From NCBI RefSeq assembly GCF_000755245.1, contig NZ_BBMP01000026.1, positions 62,001 to 126,000 of the forward strand: 64,000 nucleotides of DNA, given 5' to 3'. The notes under the pieces were generated by a model that did not search any database, was not told the DNA's origin, and saw nothing but the letters and a program-made list of their open reading frames with translations. A program made the position numbers and the translations under genes. Position 1 is the first letter of the stretch. Every line of letters begins with the position of its first letter. This DNA comes from Halococcus sediminicola. GTDB lineage: Archaea > Halobacteriota > Halobacteria > Halobacteriales > Halococcaceae. This document shows positions 37,151 through 45,719 of the stretch, piece after piece.

Positions 37151-39612
37151 CGGCGAAGCGAGTAGCGGGCCCGTGAGGATAGCCCTTCGTTGCGTTTCGC
37201 TATCAGTACCGTGTCCTCGGCCGCGCGCGCCACCTCCTCGGGAATCGCACCGAAGACGAACTGCTGGAGCACGCCCTCGCGGGTCGCGCCGATGACGGTC
37301 ATGTCGTGTGCACCCGACCGGTCGGTGATGGCGTCGAGCACGTCGTCGTCCTCGACGACGGTGGTCTCGACCGTGACGCCGTGCTCTTCGAGGCGCGTCG
37401 CGGTCTCCTCGGCGCGCTCGCGTGCGTCGTCGGCGTCGCCGTTCGGTGGGACGACCCGAAACACCTCCGCGTGCGCACCCGTTGCCCGACAGACCGCCCG
37501 GCATATCTCGGCGCTGAGGTCGGCGTGTGGGCCGCCGGCGGTCGGCAGCAACACCGACTCGAGGTCGCCGGTCGCATCCGAACCGAGGCGCTCGACGAGG
37601 ACGTCGCAGTCGGCCTCGGCCGCTATCGTGTCGACGACGCTGCCGAAGACGATTTCGCGGCGGCGCGACCCTCGTGATCCCCAGCCCATGAGCACGGCAT
37701 CCGTATCGTACTGTGTGATAGTGTTGAGGATGGCCGATTCGACGTCGTGGCTGATGCGGATCGTCGCGCTGATCGGGACCTCGGTGTCGTGGGCCTCGAT
37801 CGTCCCGTGGAGGTCGTCGCTCTCGTCGGCATCGACCTCTATTTCGGGACCCGTGTCCGCCCCGCCGTCGGCCCTCGTGTTCAGGGCTCGCCGGAGCACC
37901 TCGCGCTCCTCGTCGACGTACTCGCTGCCGCGCGACAGCGGCGTCTGTTCCGGCACCTCGACCACGCTCATCGCGAGCACCTCCGCACCCCGGTCGGCGG
38001 CGACGTCGGCAGCCGTCCGGAGGAGCTGGTCGACGTTCTCGGGGTTGGCGATCGGCACGAGCACCTGTTCGTCGCGGTCGGTCGGACTCCGCTGGGAGAC
38101 TACTGTGGGTGTCTCGCGTTCGATCTCCTCGGTCGACGGCGAGCGTCCCTTCCACGCGAGCCAGAAGGCGACGCCGATCCCCTCCACGATGAGTCCGAAG
38201 ATCACGGTTCGAAGGCCGAGACTCGCCATCAGGACGACGTTCAACACCGCCCCGAGCGCCGGGACCCACGGGACGAGCGGGACCGTGAACCCACGGTCGA
38301 GGTCGGGGAACTTCCGTCGGGAGGCGATCAGCGCGACGTTGACGACCGCGAACCCAGCGAGTAACAGGACGTTGGCGACGCTCGTGACGCCTTCGAGACC
38401 GAGATGCACGCCGAACAGGGGGAAGCCAGCCAGCGCGTGAATGGCGCTCGCCTCGCCGCTGCCCGGTGCTTCGCCGAAGACGAACGTGAACAGCAGGATG
38501 AACACTAAAATGAACCCGCCGGTGAGCAACACCGACTTGTAGGGGGTACCGTAGTCGGGGTGGAGCTCCTCGAACTGTTTGGGCAGGTGGCCCCGGCGGG
38601 CGAGCGCGAGCTTCACTCGCGAGCCGGCGAGGATGGTGGCGTTGGCCGCGCTGATCATCGAGAACAGCGCGCCGCCGATGATGACGTAGAAGCCGGCGGA
38701 GCCGAGGTAGTACTGGGCGGCGTACGCCATCGAGACCTCGCCGTTCTGGGCGACGTACTGTGTCGGACTCAGCCCGCCGAGGTCGGTGTTCGACGCCAGA
38801 AACGAGAGGAACTGGCCGTCGTTGATCGCGACGACGATGACGACGACGACCAGCGCGTAGAAGCCGATGACGACGAGCATGCTGATGTAGAGCGCGCGCG
38901 GAATGGTCGTTCCGGGCTCCTTGATCTCGTCGGCGTTGGTCGCGATCGCCGAGAAACCGACGAACGTGATGAACACGAGCGCGCTCGTCGAGCCGATGCC
39001 GACGATGTTGCCGACGTTGTCCGCGAACGACGTCACCACGACGTCGGCCTGGAACGCCTGGAGTCCGCCGTAGAGAAACAGCACCAACAACAGGAGCTTG
39101 GCCGCGGTGACGACGATCTGGAACTGGCTCGACTCCTCGCTCCCCCGGCTGTTGATGAACACGAGGAGACCGAGCACCGCGACCCCCGGCAGCCAGTACG
39201 GGATCGACTGCGGGATTCCTACTAACGGGTAGATGAATCGGTAGAACCAATCGGAGAAACTCGCCAGATAGAACGCCGCGCTCGCCGGGTAACCGACGAT
39301 CATCGTCCAGCCCATGATGTACGTCCAGTTGGATTTGAACGTCTCGAAGACGTACATGTAGCCGCCGCCGCTCTCGAAGTATACCGAGGAGAACTCGGCG
39401 TAGGCTGCCGCGGTGAGCGCGGCGATGAGCGCCGCGAGGACGAACGAGAGGATGGCCGCCGTACCGACGTTCGAGACCGCGAGGCCCGAGAGCACGAAGA
39501 TGCCCGCGGCGATCATCGTCCCGATGCCGATGGCGAGCGCCCCTAAGAGGCCGATGTTGCGGTCGAGTTCCGTCGAGACGTCGTCGGAGTCGGCGGCTGC
39601 CGCGTCACTCAT
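37138..39612 (-). CDS. APC-superfamily amino acid/cation transporter with two C-terminal UspA domains
   Basis: 824 residues. The N-terminal part (about 1-470, 12 membrane helices) has LGALAIGIGTMIAAGIFVLSG and AYAEFSSVYFESGGGYMYV, typical of the CAT/APC amino acid permeases. Then two Usp-like domains: first from about DEQVLVPIANPENVDQLL, second from about ESVLLPTAGGPHADLSAEI to TVLIAKRNEG. KimA, a c-di-AMP-controlled K+ importer, has a related APC plus Usp-like layout. With DacZ overlapping downstream, nucleotide control of this transporter is a reasonable guess. Substrate unknown: amino acid, osmolyte or K+. Confidence 0.88.
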   Translation of the reverse strand: MSDAAAADSDDVSTELDRNIGLLGALAIGIGTMIAAGIFVLSGLAVSNVGTAAILSFVLAALIAALTAAAYAEFSSVYFESGGGYMYVFETFKSNWTYIMGWTMIVGYPASAAFYLASFSDWFYRFIYPLVGIPQSIPYWLPGVAVLGLLVFINSRGSEESSQFQIVVTAAKLLLLVLFLYGGLQAFQADVVVTSFADNVGNIVGIGSTSALVFITFVGFSAIATNADEIKEPGTTIPRALYISMLVVIGFYALVVVVIVVAINDGQFLSFLASNTDLGGLSPTQYVAQNGEVSMAYAAQYYLGSAGFYVIIGGALFSMISAANATILAGSRVKLALARRGHLPKQFEELHPDYGTPYKSVLLTGGFILVFILLFTFVFGEAPGSGEASAIHALAGFPLFGVHLGLEGVTSVANVLLLAGFAVVNVALIASRRKFPDLDRGFTVPLVPWVPALGAVLNVVLMASLGLRTVIFGLIVEGIGVAFWLAWKGRSPSTEEIERETPTVVSQRSPTDRDEQVLVPIANPENVDQLLRTAADVAADRGAEVLAMSVVEVPEQTPLSRGSEYVDEEREVLRRALNTRADGGADTGPEIEVDADESDDLHGTIEAHDTEVPISATIRISHDVESAILNTITQYDTDAVLMGWGSRGSRRREIVFGSVVDTIAAEADCDVLVERLGSDATGDLESVLLPTAGGPHADLSAEICRAVCRATGAHAEVFRVVPPNGDADDARERAEETATRLEEHGVTVETTVVEDDDVLDAITDRSGAHDMTVIGATREGVLQQFVFGAIPEEVARAAEDTVLIAKRNEGLSSRARYSLRRWFQ

Positions 39613-39754
39613 TGTATCCGAAGGTATGCCGTCAGCCGTTTCAGTGACTCCCTTTCAGAGGCCGGCAACCCCCACGAGCCGGCGGCCGTGCTCCGTTCAC
39701 CGCCCGTATCGGAACCCGGCGTTCGTATCAAATATCCGAAATCGCGGTCAACAG

Positions 39755-39760
39755 TTAAGT
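39755..39760 (+). promoter_or_regulatory. TATA box fixing the GNAT gene start
   Basis: TTAAGT is 24-29 bp ahead of ATG 39784. The open frame begins at 39769 but the box spacing favours 39784 and a leaderless transcript. Confidence 0.5.
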
Positions 39761-39783
39761 AACGTGGTGTGCTACCGACGGCC

Positions 39784-40527
39784 ATGCAAGTATCGGAGGC
39801 GTTCGAGTTCACCCATGAGGACCGCAAGAGCATCTATCAGTGTATCGAGAACAGCGACGGTCCGATCAGCGCCGAGGAAGTCCGTGAGTCGCTCCGGCTC
39901 GATCCGAGCGGCTTTCGCCACCACGTCGCCATCCTGAAGCGCGACGGGTTGGTTGAGGAGCGCGGCGGGCGACTCCGGGCGACCTTCGAGGGCAGCGACG
40001 AGGCCGACGAGGAAACCTTCGACGCCGAGGGACTGTCGTTCACCATCCGACCGGCCATCGAGACCGACCGATCGGGACTCGTCGGGGTGATCCGACAGGT
40101 CGCCGGCGGCAAGACCTATACGGTGGCCGAAAGCGTCGCCGACATTATCGACCACGAGGAGACCGTCGTCCAGAGCTCTCCCGTGCGCTCGCGGATGTTC
40201 TTCGTCGCCACCGTCAGTGACGAGGTAGTGGGTTGGATCCATCTCGAATCCCCCGAACTGGAGAAACTCTCCCATACGGCCGAACTCACGCTCGGGGTGC
40301 TGGAGGAGTATCAGGGCCACGGCATCGGCGGCCACCTGCTCGACCGCGGGTTGGACTGGGCCGAGGAGAAAGGATACGAAAAACTCTACAACTCGATCCC
40401 TTCGACCAACGAGGACGCAATCGATTTCTTCGAGGCCCACGGTGGCGAGATCGAGGCGGTCCGTGAGGACCACTACAAGTACGAGGGTGAGTACATCGAC
40501 GAGGTGATGACAGCGCTCGAACCCTAA
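39784..40527 (+). CDS. GNAT acetyltransferase with N-terminal winged helix
   Basis: 247 residues. Residues about 1-70 form a wHTH: FTHEDRKSIYQCIENSDGPISAEEVRESLRL and FRHHVAILKRDGLVEERGGRL. After an acidic linker comes a GNAT domain (about 85-245) with acetyl-CoA motif A LEEYQGHGIGGHLLDRGLDWAEEKGYEKLY. The fusion suggests a regulator that senses or makes an acetylated ligand, or an acetylase recruited to DNA. Target unknown. It stands alone, converging with the small zinc protein gene 1 bp after its stop. Confidence 0.85.
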   Translation: MQVSEAFEFTHEDRKSIYQCIENSDGPISAEEVRESLRLDPSGFRHHVAILKRDGLVEERGGRLRATFEGSDEADEETFDAEGLSFTIRPAIETDRSGLVGVIRQVAGGKTYTVAESVADIIDHEETVVQSSPVRSRMFFVATVSDEVVGWIHLESPELEKLSHTAELTLGVLEEYQGHGIGGHLLDRGLDWAEEKGYEKLYNSIPSTNEDAIDFFEAHGGEIEAVREDHYKYEGEYIDEVMTALEP

Positions 40528-40528
40528 C

Positions 40529-40693
40529 TCACTCCCAGTTCTCGCCCGCGCCCGAAAGCGGCTCGGCGACGATTCCGTCCTGCTGGACGAGCGCGCGGGC
40601 GTGGGCCGTACAGACCTCTCGGTTCGCGTCCCACGGAACGTGCAATCTGACCGCCGCCGGCCGTTCACAGCCGTCCTCAGCACACGCGGCCAT
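40529..40693 (-). CDS. Small putative zinc-binding protein
   Basis: 54 residues from ATG 40693 (MAACAEDGCERPAAV); the open frame reaches 40717 but the extra residues are not needed. C4 and C9 with C28 and H31 (EVCTAHAR) can form one zinc site, a pattern common among tiny haloarchaeal proteins. The rest is WDANRE...GAGENWE, acidic at the end. Function unknown; likely protein or nucleic-acid interaction. It is close to, and on the same strand as, the DUF456 gene. Confidence 0.65.
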   Translation of the reverse strand: MAACAEDGCERPAAVRLHVPWDANREVCTAHARALVQQDGIVAEPLSGAGENWE

Positions 40694-40730
40694 ATTCGCC
40701 GTTTGAAGCCAGCCCATACAACTGTTGTCC

Positions 40731-41213
40731 TCAGAGGAGAATGACGACCACGAGCGCGACGAGCATCGTCACCGTCACGAGCAGTTGGACGACCGTCGAG
40801 GCGAGCACCCCGACGGCAGCGTAGAGCGCCGCCCGCAGGCTCCGTTCGGGGTCGCGATGGCGGTAGAACTCGACGACGAACACGGTGCCGGCGACGCCGA
40901 GGACGATGCCGAGCGGGCCGGCGACGAAGAAGAGGACGATGCCGACGAGCGCCGCGAGCAGCGTCGTAACCGTCGACGCGCCGCCCGCGCGCGCCGACAC
41001 CGCCCCGCCGAAATAGTCGGCGGCGAGCGCGAGCATGCCCAATATCGTGAGCGCGGCGAGCAACACCGAGCCCGGCTCCGCATAGCCACTCCACCACCAG
41101 TAGAGGTAGATGCCGACCAGCGAGGTCAGCGTCCCCGGCACCAGCGGCACGACGCTACCGACGACGCCGAGGACGGCCAATCCGATCGCCACGAGAACGA
41201 CGATATCGACCAT
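40731..41213 (-). CDS. DUF456 family membrane protein
   Basis: 160 residues with four to five membrane helices. The pattern GSVVPLVPGTLTSLVGIYLYWW and DYFGGAVSARAGGAST, then AALVGIVLFFVAGPLGIVLGVAGTVFVVEFYRHRD, is the DUF456 signature with two Gly-rich re-entrant-like repeats. Small transporters and channels have such repeats, but no function is established. TATTTAA on the minus strand (41238-41244) lies 25-31 bp ahead of ATG 41213, so it is probably leaderless. Divergent from crcB1. Confidence 0.88.
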   Translation of the reverse strand: MVDIVVLVAIGLAVLGVVGSVVPLVPGTLTSLVGIYLYWWWSGYAEPGSVLLAALTILGMLALAADYFGGAVSARAGGASTVTTLLAALVGIVLFFVAGPLGIVLGVAGTVFVVEFYRHRDPERSLRAALYAAVGVLASTVVQLLVTVTMLVALVVVILL

Positions 41214-41237
41214 ACGCCGCGTGCGGGACTGACGGGG

Positions 41238-41244
41238 TTAAATA
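41238..41244 (-). promoter_or_regulatory. TATA box of the DUF456 gene
   Basis: Minus-strand TATTTAA, 25-31 bp before ATG 41213. No similar box is placed for the divergent crcB1 gene (77 bp away). Confidence 0.55.
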
Positions 41245-41316
41245 CGGCGGGAGCGCACGCCCGGTAGCGACCGCTCGCAGTGCGGTTTCGCCACATCGTA
41301 CCGCTCCGGCACCGCC

Positions 41317-41703
41317 ATGTCCGATCACCCACTCCGCACGCTCGAAGCAGTAGTATTAGTCGCCATCGGCGGGTTCGCGGGGTCGAACCTGCGCTATTTC
41401 GTCGCCAGAGTGCTTCCGGGCGCGGGCGGAACGCTCCTCGTGAACGTCGCCGGGAGCTTCGCGCTCGGATTCCTCCTCTACGAGGCGCTGTATTCGAACA
41501 TCGTCACCGAACGAGCGCGACTGGTTCTCACGACCGGCTTCCTCTCCTCGCTGACGACCTACAGCACCTTTGCGCTCCAGACGGCGCTACTCGATTCACC
41601 GATCTGGATGCTGGCGAACGTACTCGTGACCTACGCGCTCGGCTTTTCGGGCGTGCTCGCCGGCCGCGTGCTCGCCCGGCGCGTCGATGGGGGGAGTCGA
41701 TGA
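41317..41703 (+). CDS. crcB: Fluoride channel CrcB/Fluc, first of a tandem pair
   Basis: 128 residues, four membrane helices. Family marks: IGGFAGSNLRYFVARV (the conserved Arg), LLVNVAGSFALGFL (channel Asn), and TTGFLSSLTTYSTFALQ (the Phe/Thr track). Fluc proteins are dual-topology dimers that let F- leave the cell. Archaea and Gram-positives often have two genes that form a heterodimer. This one overlaps the second by 4 nt (ATGA). I saw no fluoride riboswitch motif in its 100-nt upstream region. Confidence 0.93.
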   Translation: MSDHPLRTLEAVVLVAIGGFAGSNLRYFVARVLPGAGGTLLVNVAGSFALGFLLYEALYSNIVTERARLVLTTGFLSSLTTYSTFALQTALLDSPIWMLANVLVTYALGFSGVLAGRVLARRVDGGSR

Positions 41704-42059
41704 CCGCGCTCGACCCGGCCCACCTCGTCGGCATGGGCGGCGCGCTCGGCGCGCTCTGTCGGGCCTACGTGAGCCAGCGCTTTGAGGGTGAGTATCCCGT
41801 GGGAACGCTCGCGGTCAATATCATTGGAAGTTTCGCGCTCGGGCTGGTGACGTTCGTGGGTGCGGGCGAAGAGGTGATACTGCTCGTGGGGACCGGTGCC
41901 TGTGGCTCCTTCACGACCTTCTCGTCGTTCTCGTTCGAGACCGTACGATTGATCGAGGAGGACGATCTGACAGCGGCGGCCGCGAACGCGCTCGCCAATC
42001 TCCTCGGGGCGCTCGCGGCCATCGGTCTCGCGTGGCTTCTGACTCGTGCGGTCGGCTAA
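41700..42059 (+). CDS. crcB: Fluoride channel CrcB/Fluc, second of a tandem pair
   Basis: 119 residues from ATG 41700, four membrane helices. Same motifs in this copy: MGGALGALCRAYVSQRF, LAVNIIGSFALGLV and GACGSFTTFSSFSFETV. The 4-nt overlap with the first crcB implies coupled translation and a heterodimer with opposite membrane orientation. The stop overlaps the stop of tmcA (other strand) in the bases CTAA at 42056-42059, leaving no space for a terminator between them. Confidence 0.93.
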   Translation: MTALDPAHLVGMGGALGALCRAYVSQRFEGEYPVGTLAVNIIGSFALGLVTFVGAGEEVILLVGTGACGSFTTFSSFSFETVRLIEEDDLTAAAANALANLLGALAAIGLAWLLTRAVG

Positions 42060-44302
42060 TCCGTGTCCTCAACGTACCGAACGCGCTCCTCGCTGGCCGC
42101 TCTATTCCCGTAGCGCTCGACCAGCGGTTTGTATGCGTCACCGAGCGCGCGCATGCACACGCCCGTCGAGTGATAGCCGAGTGCGTCGGCCACGTCCTCG
42201 GTGGGACGGCCCTGCAACACGCGCATGACGAGCAGGCGCTCGGCGCGGGCGGGGAGGGTGCTGTTCGGGTCGGTGAGGTGGCGGAGTGCGAGCGCGCGGA
42301 ACACATGCGGATGAATCTCCGCGAGACTCGGCCCGTAGGCGGCGCTGGCGGCGACGTGCCACTCGTGGTCGGAGAGATCGAGATTGGCGGTGGCGTCGGT
42401 CGCGGCGAGCGCCGCCCGCACCACGTCGGGCGCGAGGTCGGCGAGCGGGTCCGACAGCGCTCCACCCACTCGCTCGACGAACCGGCGCGCGTGGCGGTCG
42501 CGGAGCTTCTTTCCTGCTTTTGAGAGCGGCGCGAGCATCAGCGCGGAGTGCTCGCCGCTGCGCTCGCTGCGCGTGGTTGCGAGATAGATCGTCGAAAAAT
42601 CATTGCGATGCCAAAAGCGGACGAGTTCGGGCGTCGCGCCGTAGCCGACGCCGAGCCAGTCGGCGTCGACGCCGTCGCGAAGCTCGTCGAGGAGCCGCGA
42701 GCCGAGACCGCGCGAGCGGGCGGCGGGGTGGGTAGCGATGCGGAGCACGCGCTGGCCCATGGTGACTCCCGCCCGCTCGTCGCGGAGCTGACTCGTGAGC
42801 ACGTCCGGAAGGAGATGGCCCTTGATGCGACTGCCCTCGTACACCTCCCGGCGCAGGTCCTCCGGAAGCCCACCCTCGCGCGCGAGTAGCGCGACCGAGC
42901 CGACGTGGCCCTCGTGCAGGAGCGCGTGGACCGAGACGTTCGGCGCGTCGAGCAGGCGCGCGAGGTCGTTCGGTTCCGTCCGGTAGTGGGCGGCGACGAG
43001 CAGCCCGAACGCCTCGCGCAGGCGGTGTTCGTCGGCGCGCAACTCGGCAGGGTCCAACTGTGCGTACGCGACGGTTTCGGGCGTGGCAGCCGCGACCAGC
43101 GGCGCGACGGGCGGGCGCGCATCGAGCGCGAGCGCGCGGAACGCCCATACCTCGATCGGGTCGCCAGCGGCGTATCTGATGGGGTCGTCGAGGCGCGCTT
43201 CGACCACCGAGAAATCGCTGTCGGCGAGGTGGTCGCGAAAGCGCACTGAGAACCCGCGGCCGGCTCCCTCGTAGCCGTGAACGGTCGTGACGAACGCGAC
43301 CGCCGGCGCGTCGAGAAATTCCGCGAGCCGGCCGACGGGGAGCGCGGCGGCCTCGTCGACGACAACGACGTCCGCCCATCCGGTCTGCTCGACGGCGACC
43401 GCCGGCTCGGCGAAGCGCACCGCTCCACCGCCCAGAGTGTCGAGGTGCTGTGGAGCGTCGTCCTGATCCACGCCGGCGAGCGCGTCGAGACCGTCGAGCA
43501 ACTCTCGCGCGCGCTCGAAGGCCGGTCCGGCGCTGCGGTAGGCGGGGGCGGTCACGAGCACACGCGTTCCCTCGGCCGCCAGCGCCCCGGCGGCCAGCCC
43601 GGCGGCGCTCGATTTTCCCCGTCCTCGGTCGGCCTCGACTACGAGCGCGGTGTCCTGTTCTCGAAGGCTCTCGAAAGCACGGACGGCTGCGGTCTGGTCG
43701 GCCGTCAGACAGGCCTCGTAGGCTGCTCGTGGAAATTCGTGTTCGTCCGGTGGAGCGGGAGTCATCCGCTGCTCACGCGGTGGCGGGTCGGTCAGACCGT
43801 CGCACTCGATAGTTCGAGAATCGACGTCGACGATGGCGATGCCTCGGTGTGCTCGAAGGGTGGCGACCAGCCGCTCGCGGAAGTTGCCGGTTACTGATTC
43901 GATATCGTAGGGAGGCACGGCGAGCGTCGCGTCGAAATCGTCGCGCCGAGCGGGCCACTCGTCGAGTGTCGGCACGAGCAACACGAGCAGGCCGCCGCCA
44001 TCGACCGCTCCCACCGTGCGCCCGATTGCGTTCGGGCGGCAGTCGTCGTGACAGTCGAGCACGACCGCCTCCCGAGTTCGGCCGAGAAGCGTATCGGCGC
44101 GTTTCGGCGTGACGCGCTCGCAGTCGAGTCGTTCGCCGTCGTCGGCGACGAGCGTCGTCGCTCCGCGCTCGATGCCGGCCCCGTCGAGCGCCTCCCGCGC
44201 TCCGGCGTAGCACGCCGCGCGCTCGCCCGCGAGCACCAGCGCGCGGCGCTCGTTGGCCCGTCGGGCCTCGGCGCGAAGCGCGGCCACGAGGTCGGCGATC
44301 AT
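42056..44302 (-). CDS. tmcA: tRNA(Met) cytidine acetyltransferase TmcA
   Basis: 748 residues. Domain order is that of TmcA: N-terminal DUF1726-like domain, RNA-helicase-like ATPase with Walker A VEADRGRGKSSAAGL and Walker B VVVVDEAAALP, then a GNAT domain with RIATHPAARSRGLGSRLLDEL and a C-terminal tRNA-binding part. It uses acetyl-CoA and ATP/GTP to make N4-acetylcytidine, on the elongator tRNA(Met) wobble base in bacteria and more widely in archaea. All key motifs are present. Single gene, convergent with crcB2. Confidence 0.93.
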   Translation of the reverse strand: MIADLVAALRAEARRANERRALVLAGERAACYAGAREALDGAGIERGATTLVADDGERLDCERVTPKRADTLLGRTREAVVLDCHDDCRPNAIGRTVGAVDGGGLLVLLVPTLDEWPARRDDFDATLAVPPYDIESVTGNFRERLVATLRAHRGIAIVDVDSRTIECDGLTDPPPREQRMTPAPPDEHEFPRAAYEACLTADQTAAVRAFESLREQDTALVVEADRGRGKSSAAGLAAGALAAEGTRVLVTAPAYRSAGPAFERARELLDGLDALAGVDQDDAPQHLDTLGGGAVRFAEPAVAVEQTGWADVVVVDEAAALPVGRLAEFLDAPAVAFVTTVHGYEGAGRGFSVRFRDHLADSDFSVVEARLDDPIRYAAGDPIEVWAFRALALDARPPVAPLVAAATPETVAYAQLDPAELRADEHRLREAFGLLVAAHYRTEPNDLARLLDAPNVSVHALLHEGHVGSVALLAREGGLPEDLRREVYEGSRIKGHLLPDVLTSQLRDERAGVTMGQRVLRIATHPAARSRGLGSRLLDELRDGVDADWLGVGYGATPELVRFWHRNDFSTIYLATTRSERSGEHSALMLAPLSKAGKKLRDRHARRFVERVGGALSDPLADLAPDVVRAALAATDATANLDLSDHEWHVAASAAYGPSLAEIHPHVFRALALRHLTDPNSTLPARAERLLVMRVLQGRPTEDVADALGYHSTGVCMRALGDAYKPLVERYGNRAASEERVRYVEDTD

Positions 44303-44371
44303 ACCGATTCGGGGATACGCGGCGGCATGGGCGCGTCGGTTCGGCGTGGGGCGCGTGGGCGACCCATACTG

Positions 44372-44377
44372 TTTAGT
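44372..44377 (+). promoter_or_regulatory. TATA box of the small membrane protein gene
   Basis: TTTAGT lies 25-30 bp before ATG 44402, and GAAGGA precedes the ATG closely. The box supports 44402 over the far-upstream frame opening. Confidence 0.4.
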
Positions 44378-44401
44378 TCTGTTATCACGAAGGAAGATAG
44401 A

Positions 44402-44713
44402 ATGGGCGACGGCGACACATCCGCCACGGCGCTGCTCTCGCGACTCAGGGGACGCTTCGGCGACACGTTCGATTCCGACGAACCGCGATGGAAACGCTAC
44501 GCGACGGTGCTCCAGTTGCTGTTCGTGGTGGTCGCGGCCTTCGGCGGCGTCATCGCAAGCGCGACCTCGACGGTCATCGACCGAACGACGAGCGTGGCCC
44601 AGAGGAGTGGCCCTCTACTGGCCGAATTTCTCTGGCCGGTTCTGTTGGGAGCGACGGCGGTCGCGGTGGCGGTCTGTCTGGTCGTCGTCGTTCTCTCGGT
44701 GCGGAACGTATGA
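44402..44713 (+). CDS. Hypothetical two-helix membrane protein
   Basis: 103 residues. A charged N-terminal ~37 residues (LLSRLRGRFGDTFDSDEPRWKR) leads to two membrane helices: VLQLLFVVVAAFGGVIASATS and FLWPVLLGATAVAVAVCLVVVVLSV. No known family is evident. A TATA-like box and a purine-rich stretch before the ATG support it as a real gene. It faces another unknown membrane protein gene (44734-45153) tail to tail, 20 bp apart. Confidence 0.6.
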   Translation: MGDGDTSATALLSRLRGRFGDTFDSDEPRWKRYATVLQLLFVVVAAFGGVIASATSTVIDRTTSVAQRSGPLLAEFLWPVLLGATAVAVAVCLVVVVLSVRNV

Positions 44714-44733
44714 TATGAAACCCACATCGACGG

Positions 44734-45153
44734 CTATCCCGTGTATGAATGGACCAAACCGACATCGAAGAGGTGAGTGGCAAGTGCCGCACTGAACGAA
44801 CCTGCCTCGACCAGAAGAACCGAGACCCCAACAACCGTTGCGAAGTATATCACGGCGACGATTGATGCCGCAGCGAGAAGGACGAAAGCGGCTTTTTTGC
44901 CTGCTGGAGCGTCTCGATACAGCCGATTGGCGCGTAGTCCCGTTTCGGTTTGCCGATGCCAGTAACCGAAGCCAACCCCGATGAACGCCCCGACGGTGAG
45001 TGCAATCAGAAAGGCGGACAGTCGGATGGAGTCACCGACGTACTCGTAGATGAAAAATATGGACCAGAAAATCCACAGTACGACGAATCCGACGGCCCAT
45101 AGCGCCCCCTGTTCGAAGAGGTGGTCGGGGACGTCGTTCGTCTGAGTAGCCAT
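44734..45153 (-). CDS. Hypothetical membrane protein in a lower-GC patch
   Basis: 139 residues from ATG 45153 (a GTG at 45159 is in frame). Four hydrophobic segments: [72 protein letters not shown] and a weaker C-terminal one. No family recognised. Its third positions are clearly less GC-rich than those of neighbouring genes (frequent ATT, AAA, TAT, AGT), which may mean later arrival or weak selection. No transposase, tRNA or repeat marks an insertion. Confidence 0.6.
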   Translation of the reverse strand: MATQTNDVPDHLFEQGALWAVGFVVLWIFWSIFFIYEYVGDSIRLSAFLIALTVGAFIGVGFGYWHRQTETGLRANRLYRDAPAGKKAAFVLLAAASIVAVIYFATVVGVSVLLVEAGSFSAALATHLFDVGLVHSYTG

Positions 45154-45221
45154 ATACACGCTATACTGGTTAGTAACAAAAATCCGTGCCGACTGGCCGT
45201 GCGCTCGCCTCGCACGCCGTG

Positions 45222-45241
45222 GGCGGTTTGAAAGCGCTTTT
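45222..45241 (+). promoter_or_regulatory. Promoter-like palindromic motif of the L7Ae operon
   Basis: GGCGGTTTG followed by AAAGCGCTTT and T. The CTTTTAT end can serve as TATA box with GAAAG as BRE, giving a start near 45262-45268. The same 20 bp with one mismatch occur at 7300-7319 ahead of priS. Confidence 0.5.
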
Positions 45242-45261
45242 ATGCCGGGCTACGCTACCGC

Positions 45262-45352
45262 TGGCTACAGCCTGTGCGGGGTTGTGAAGCTCCCAGCCTC
45301 AGGGACTCGGTCGGCGGGGGAGGAAGAGCCTGCGCACGGGAAGGACCACACA
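45262..45352 (+). promoter_or_regulatory. Structured 5' leader of rpl7ae
   Basis: Unlike most genes here, L7Ae seems to have a leader of ~90 nt. CCTGTGCG (45271-45278) can pair with CGCACGGG (45333-45340, one U-G), enclosing CTCCC (45290-45294) paired with GGGAG (45318-45322). Between the two stems are purine-rich internal strands (GTGAAG / GAAGAG). L7Ae binds kink-turns and is reported to bind its own leader in Sulfolobus; a true kink-turn is not proven here. Confidence 0.45.
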
Positions 45353-45715
45353 ATGTCAGTTTATGTCACCTATGACGTTCCGGCGGACTTAGAAGACGAC
45401 GCCATCGAGGCGCTCGAAGTCGCCCGGGACACAGGCACCGTCAAGAAAGGCACCAACGAGACGACCAAGGCCGTCGAGCGCGGCAACGCCGAACTCGTCT
45501 ACATCGCCGAGGACGTCAGTCCCGAAGAGATCGTGATGCATCTGCCCGAACTCGCCGACGAGAAGGAGATTCCCTTCGTGTTCGTCGAGACGCAGGACGA
45601 CGTCGGCCACGCGGCGGGTCTCGAAGTCGGCTCGGCCGCCGCGGCCATCGTCGACGCCGGCGACGCCGACGAGGACGTGGCAGACATCACCAGCACCGTC
45701 GAGGACCTCCGCTAG
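45353..45715 (+). CDS. rpl7ae: Ribosomal protein L7Ae
   Basis: 120 residues from ATG 45353 ([21 protein letters not shown]); the in-frame opening at 45242 is leader, not protein. Conserved RNA-binding motif [38 protein letters not shown] with the kink-turn contacts, then [28 protein letters not shown]7Ae is part of the ribosome, of box C/D and H/ACA RNPs, and of RNase P. First gene of L7Ae-S28e-L24e-Ndk, a known archaeal order. Regulation through its own leader is plausible. Confidence 0.97.
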   Translation: MSVYVTYDVPADLEDDAIEALEVARDTGTVKKGTNETTKAVERGNAELVYIAEDVSPEEIVMHLPELADEKEIPFVFVETQDDVGHAAGLEVGSAAAAIVDAGDADEDVADITSTVEDLR

Positions 45716-45719
45716 GACG

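Noticed and set aside
36521-39250. A 909-codon minus-strand frame running through the APC transporter into dacZ
   Set aside because: Only its last 209 codons (from ATG 37150) are a known family (DacZ). The rest is an alternative frame of the transporter gene with Arg-rich composition.
41214-41316. Fluoride riboswitch upstream of crcB
   Set aside because: The 100-nt region does not show the conserved fluoride aptamer elements, as far as can be judged by eye.
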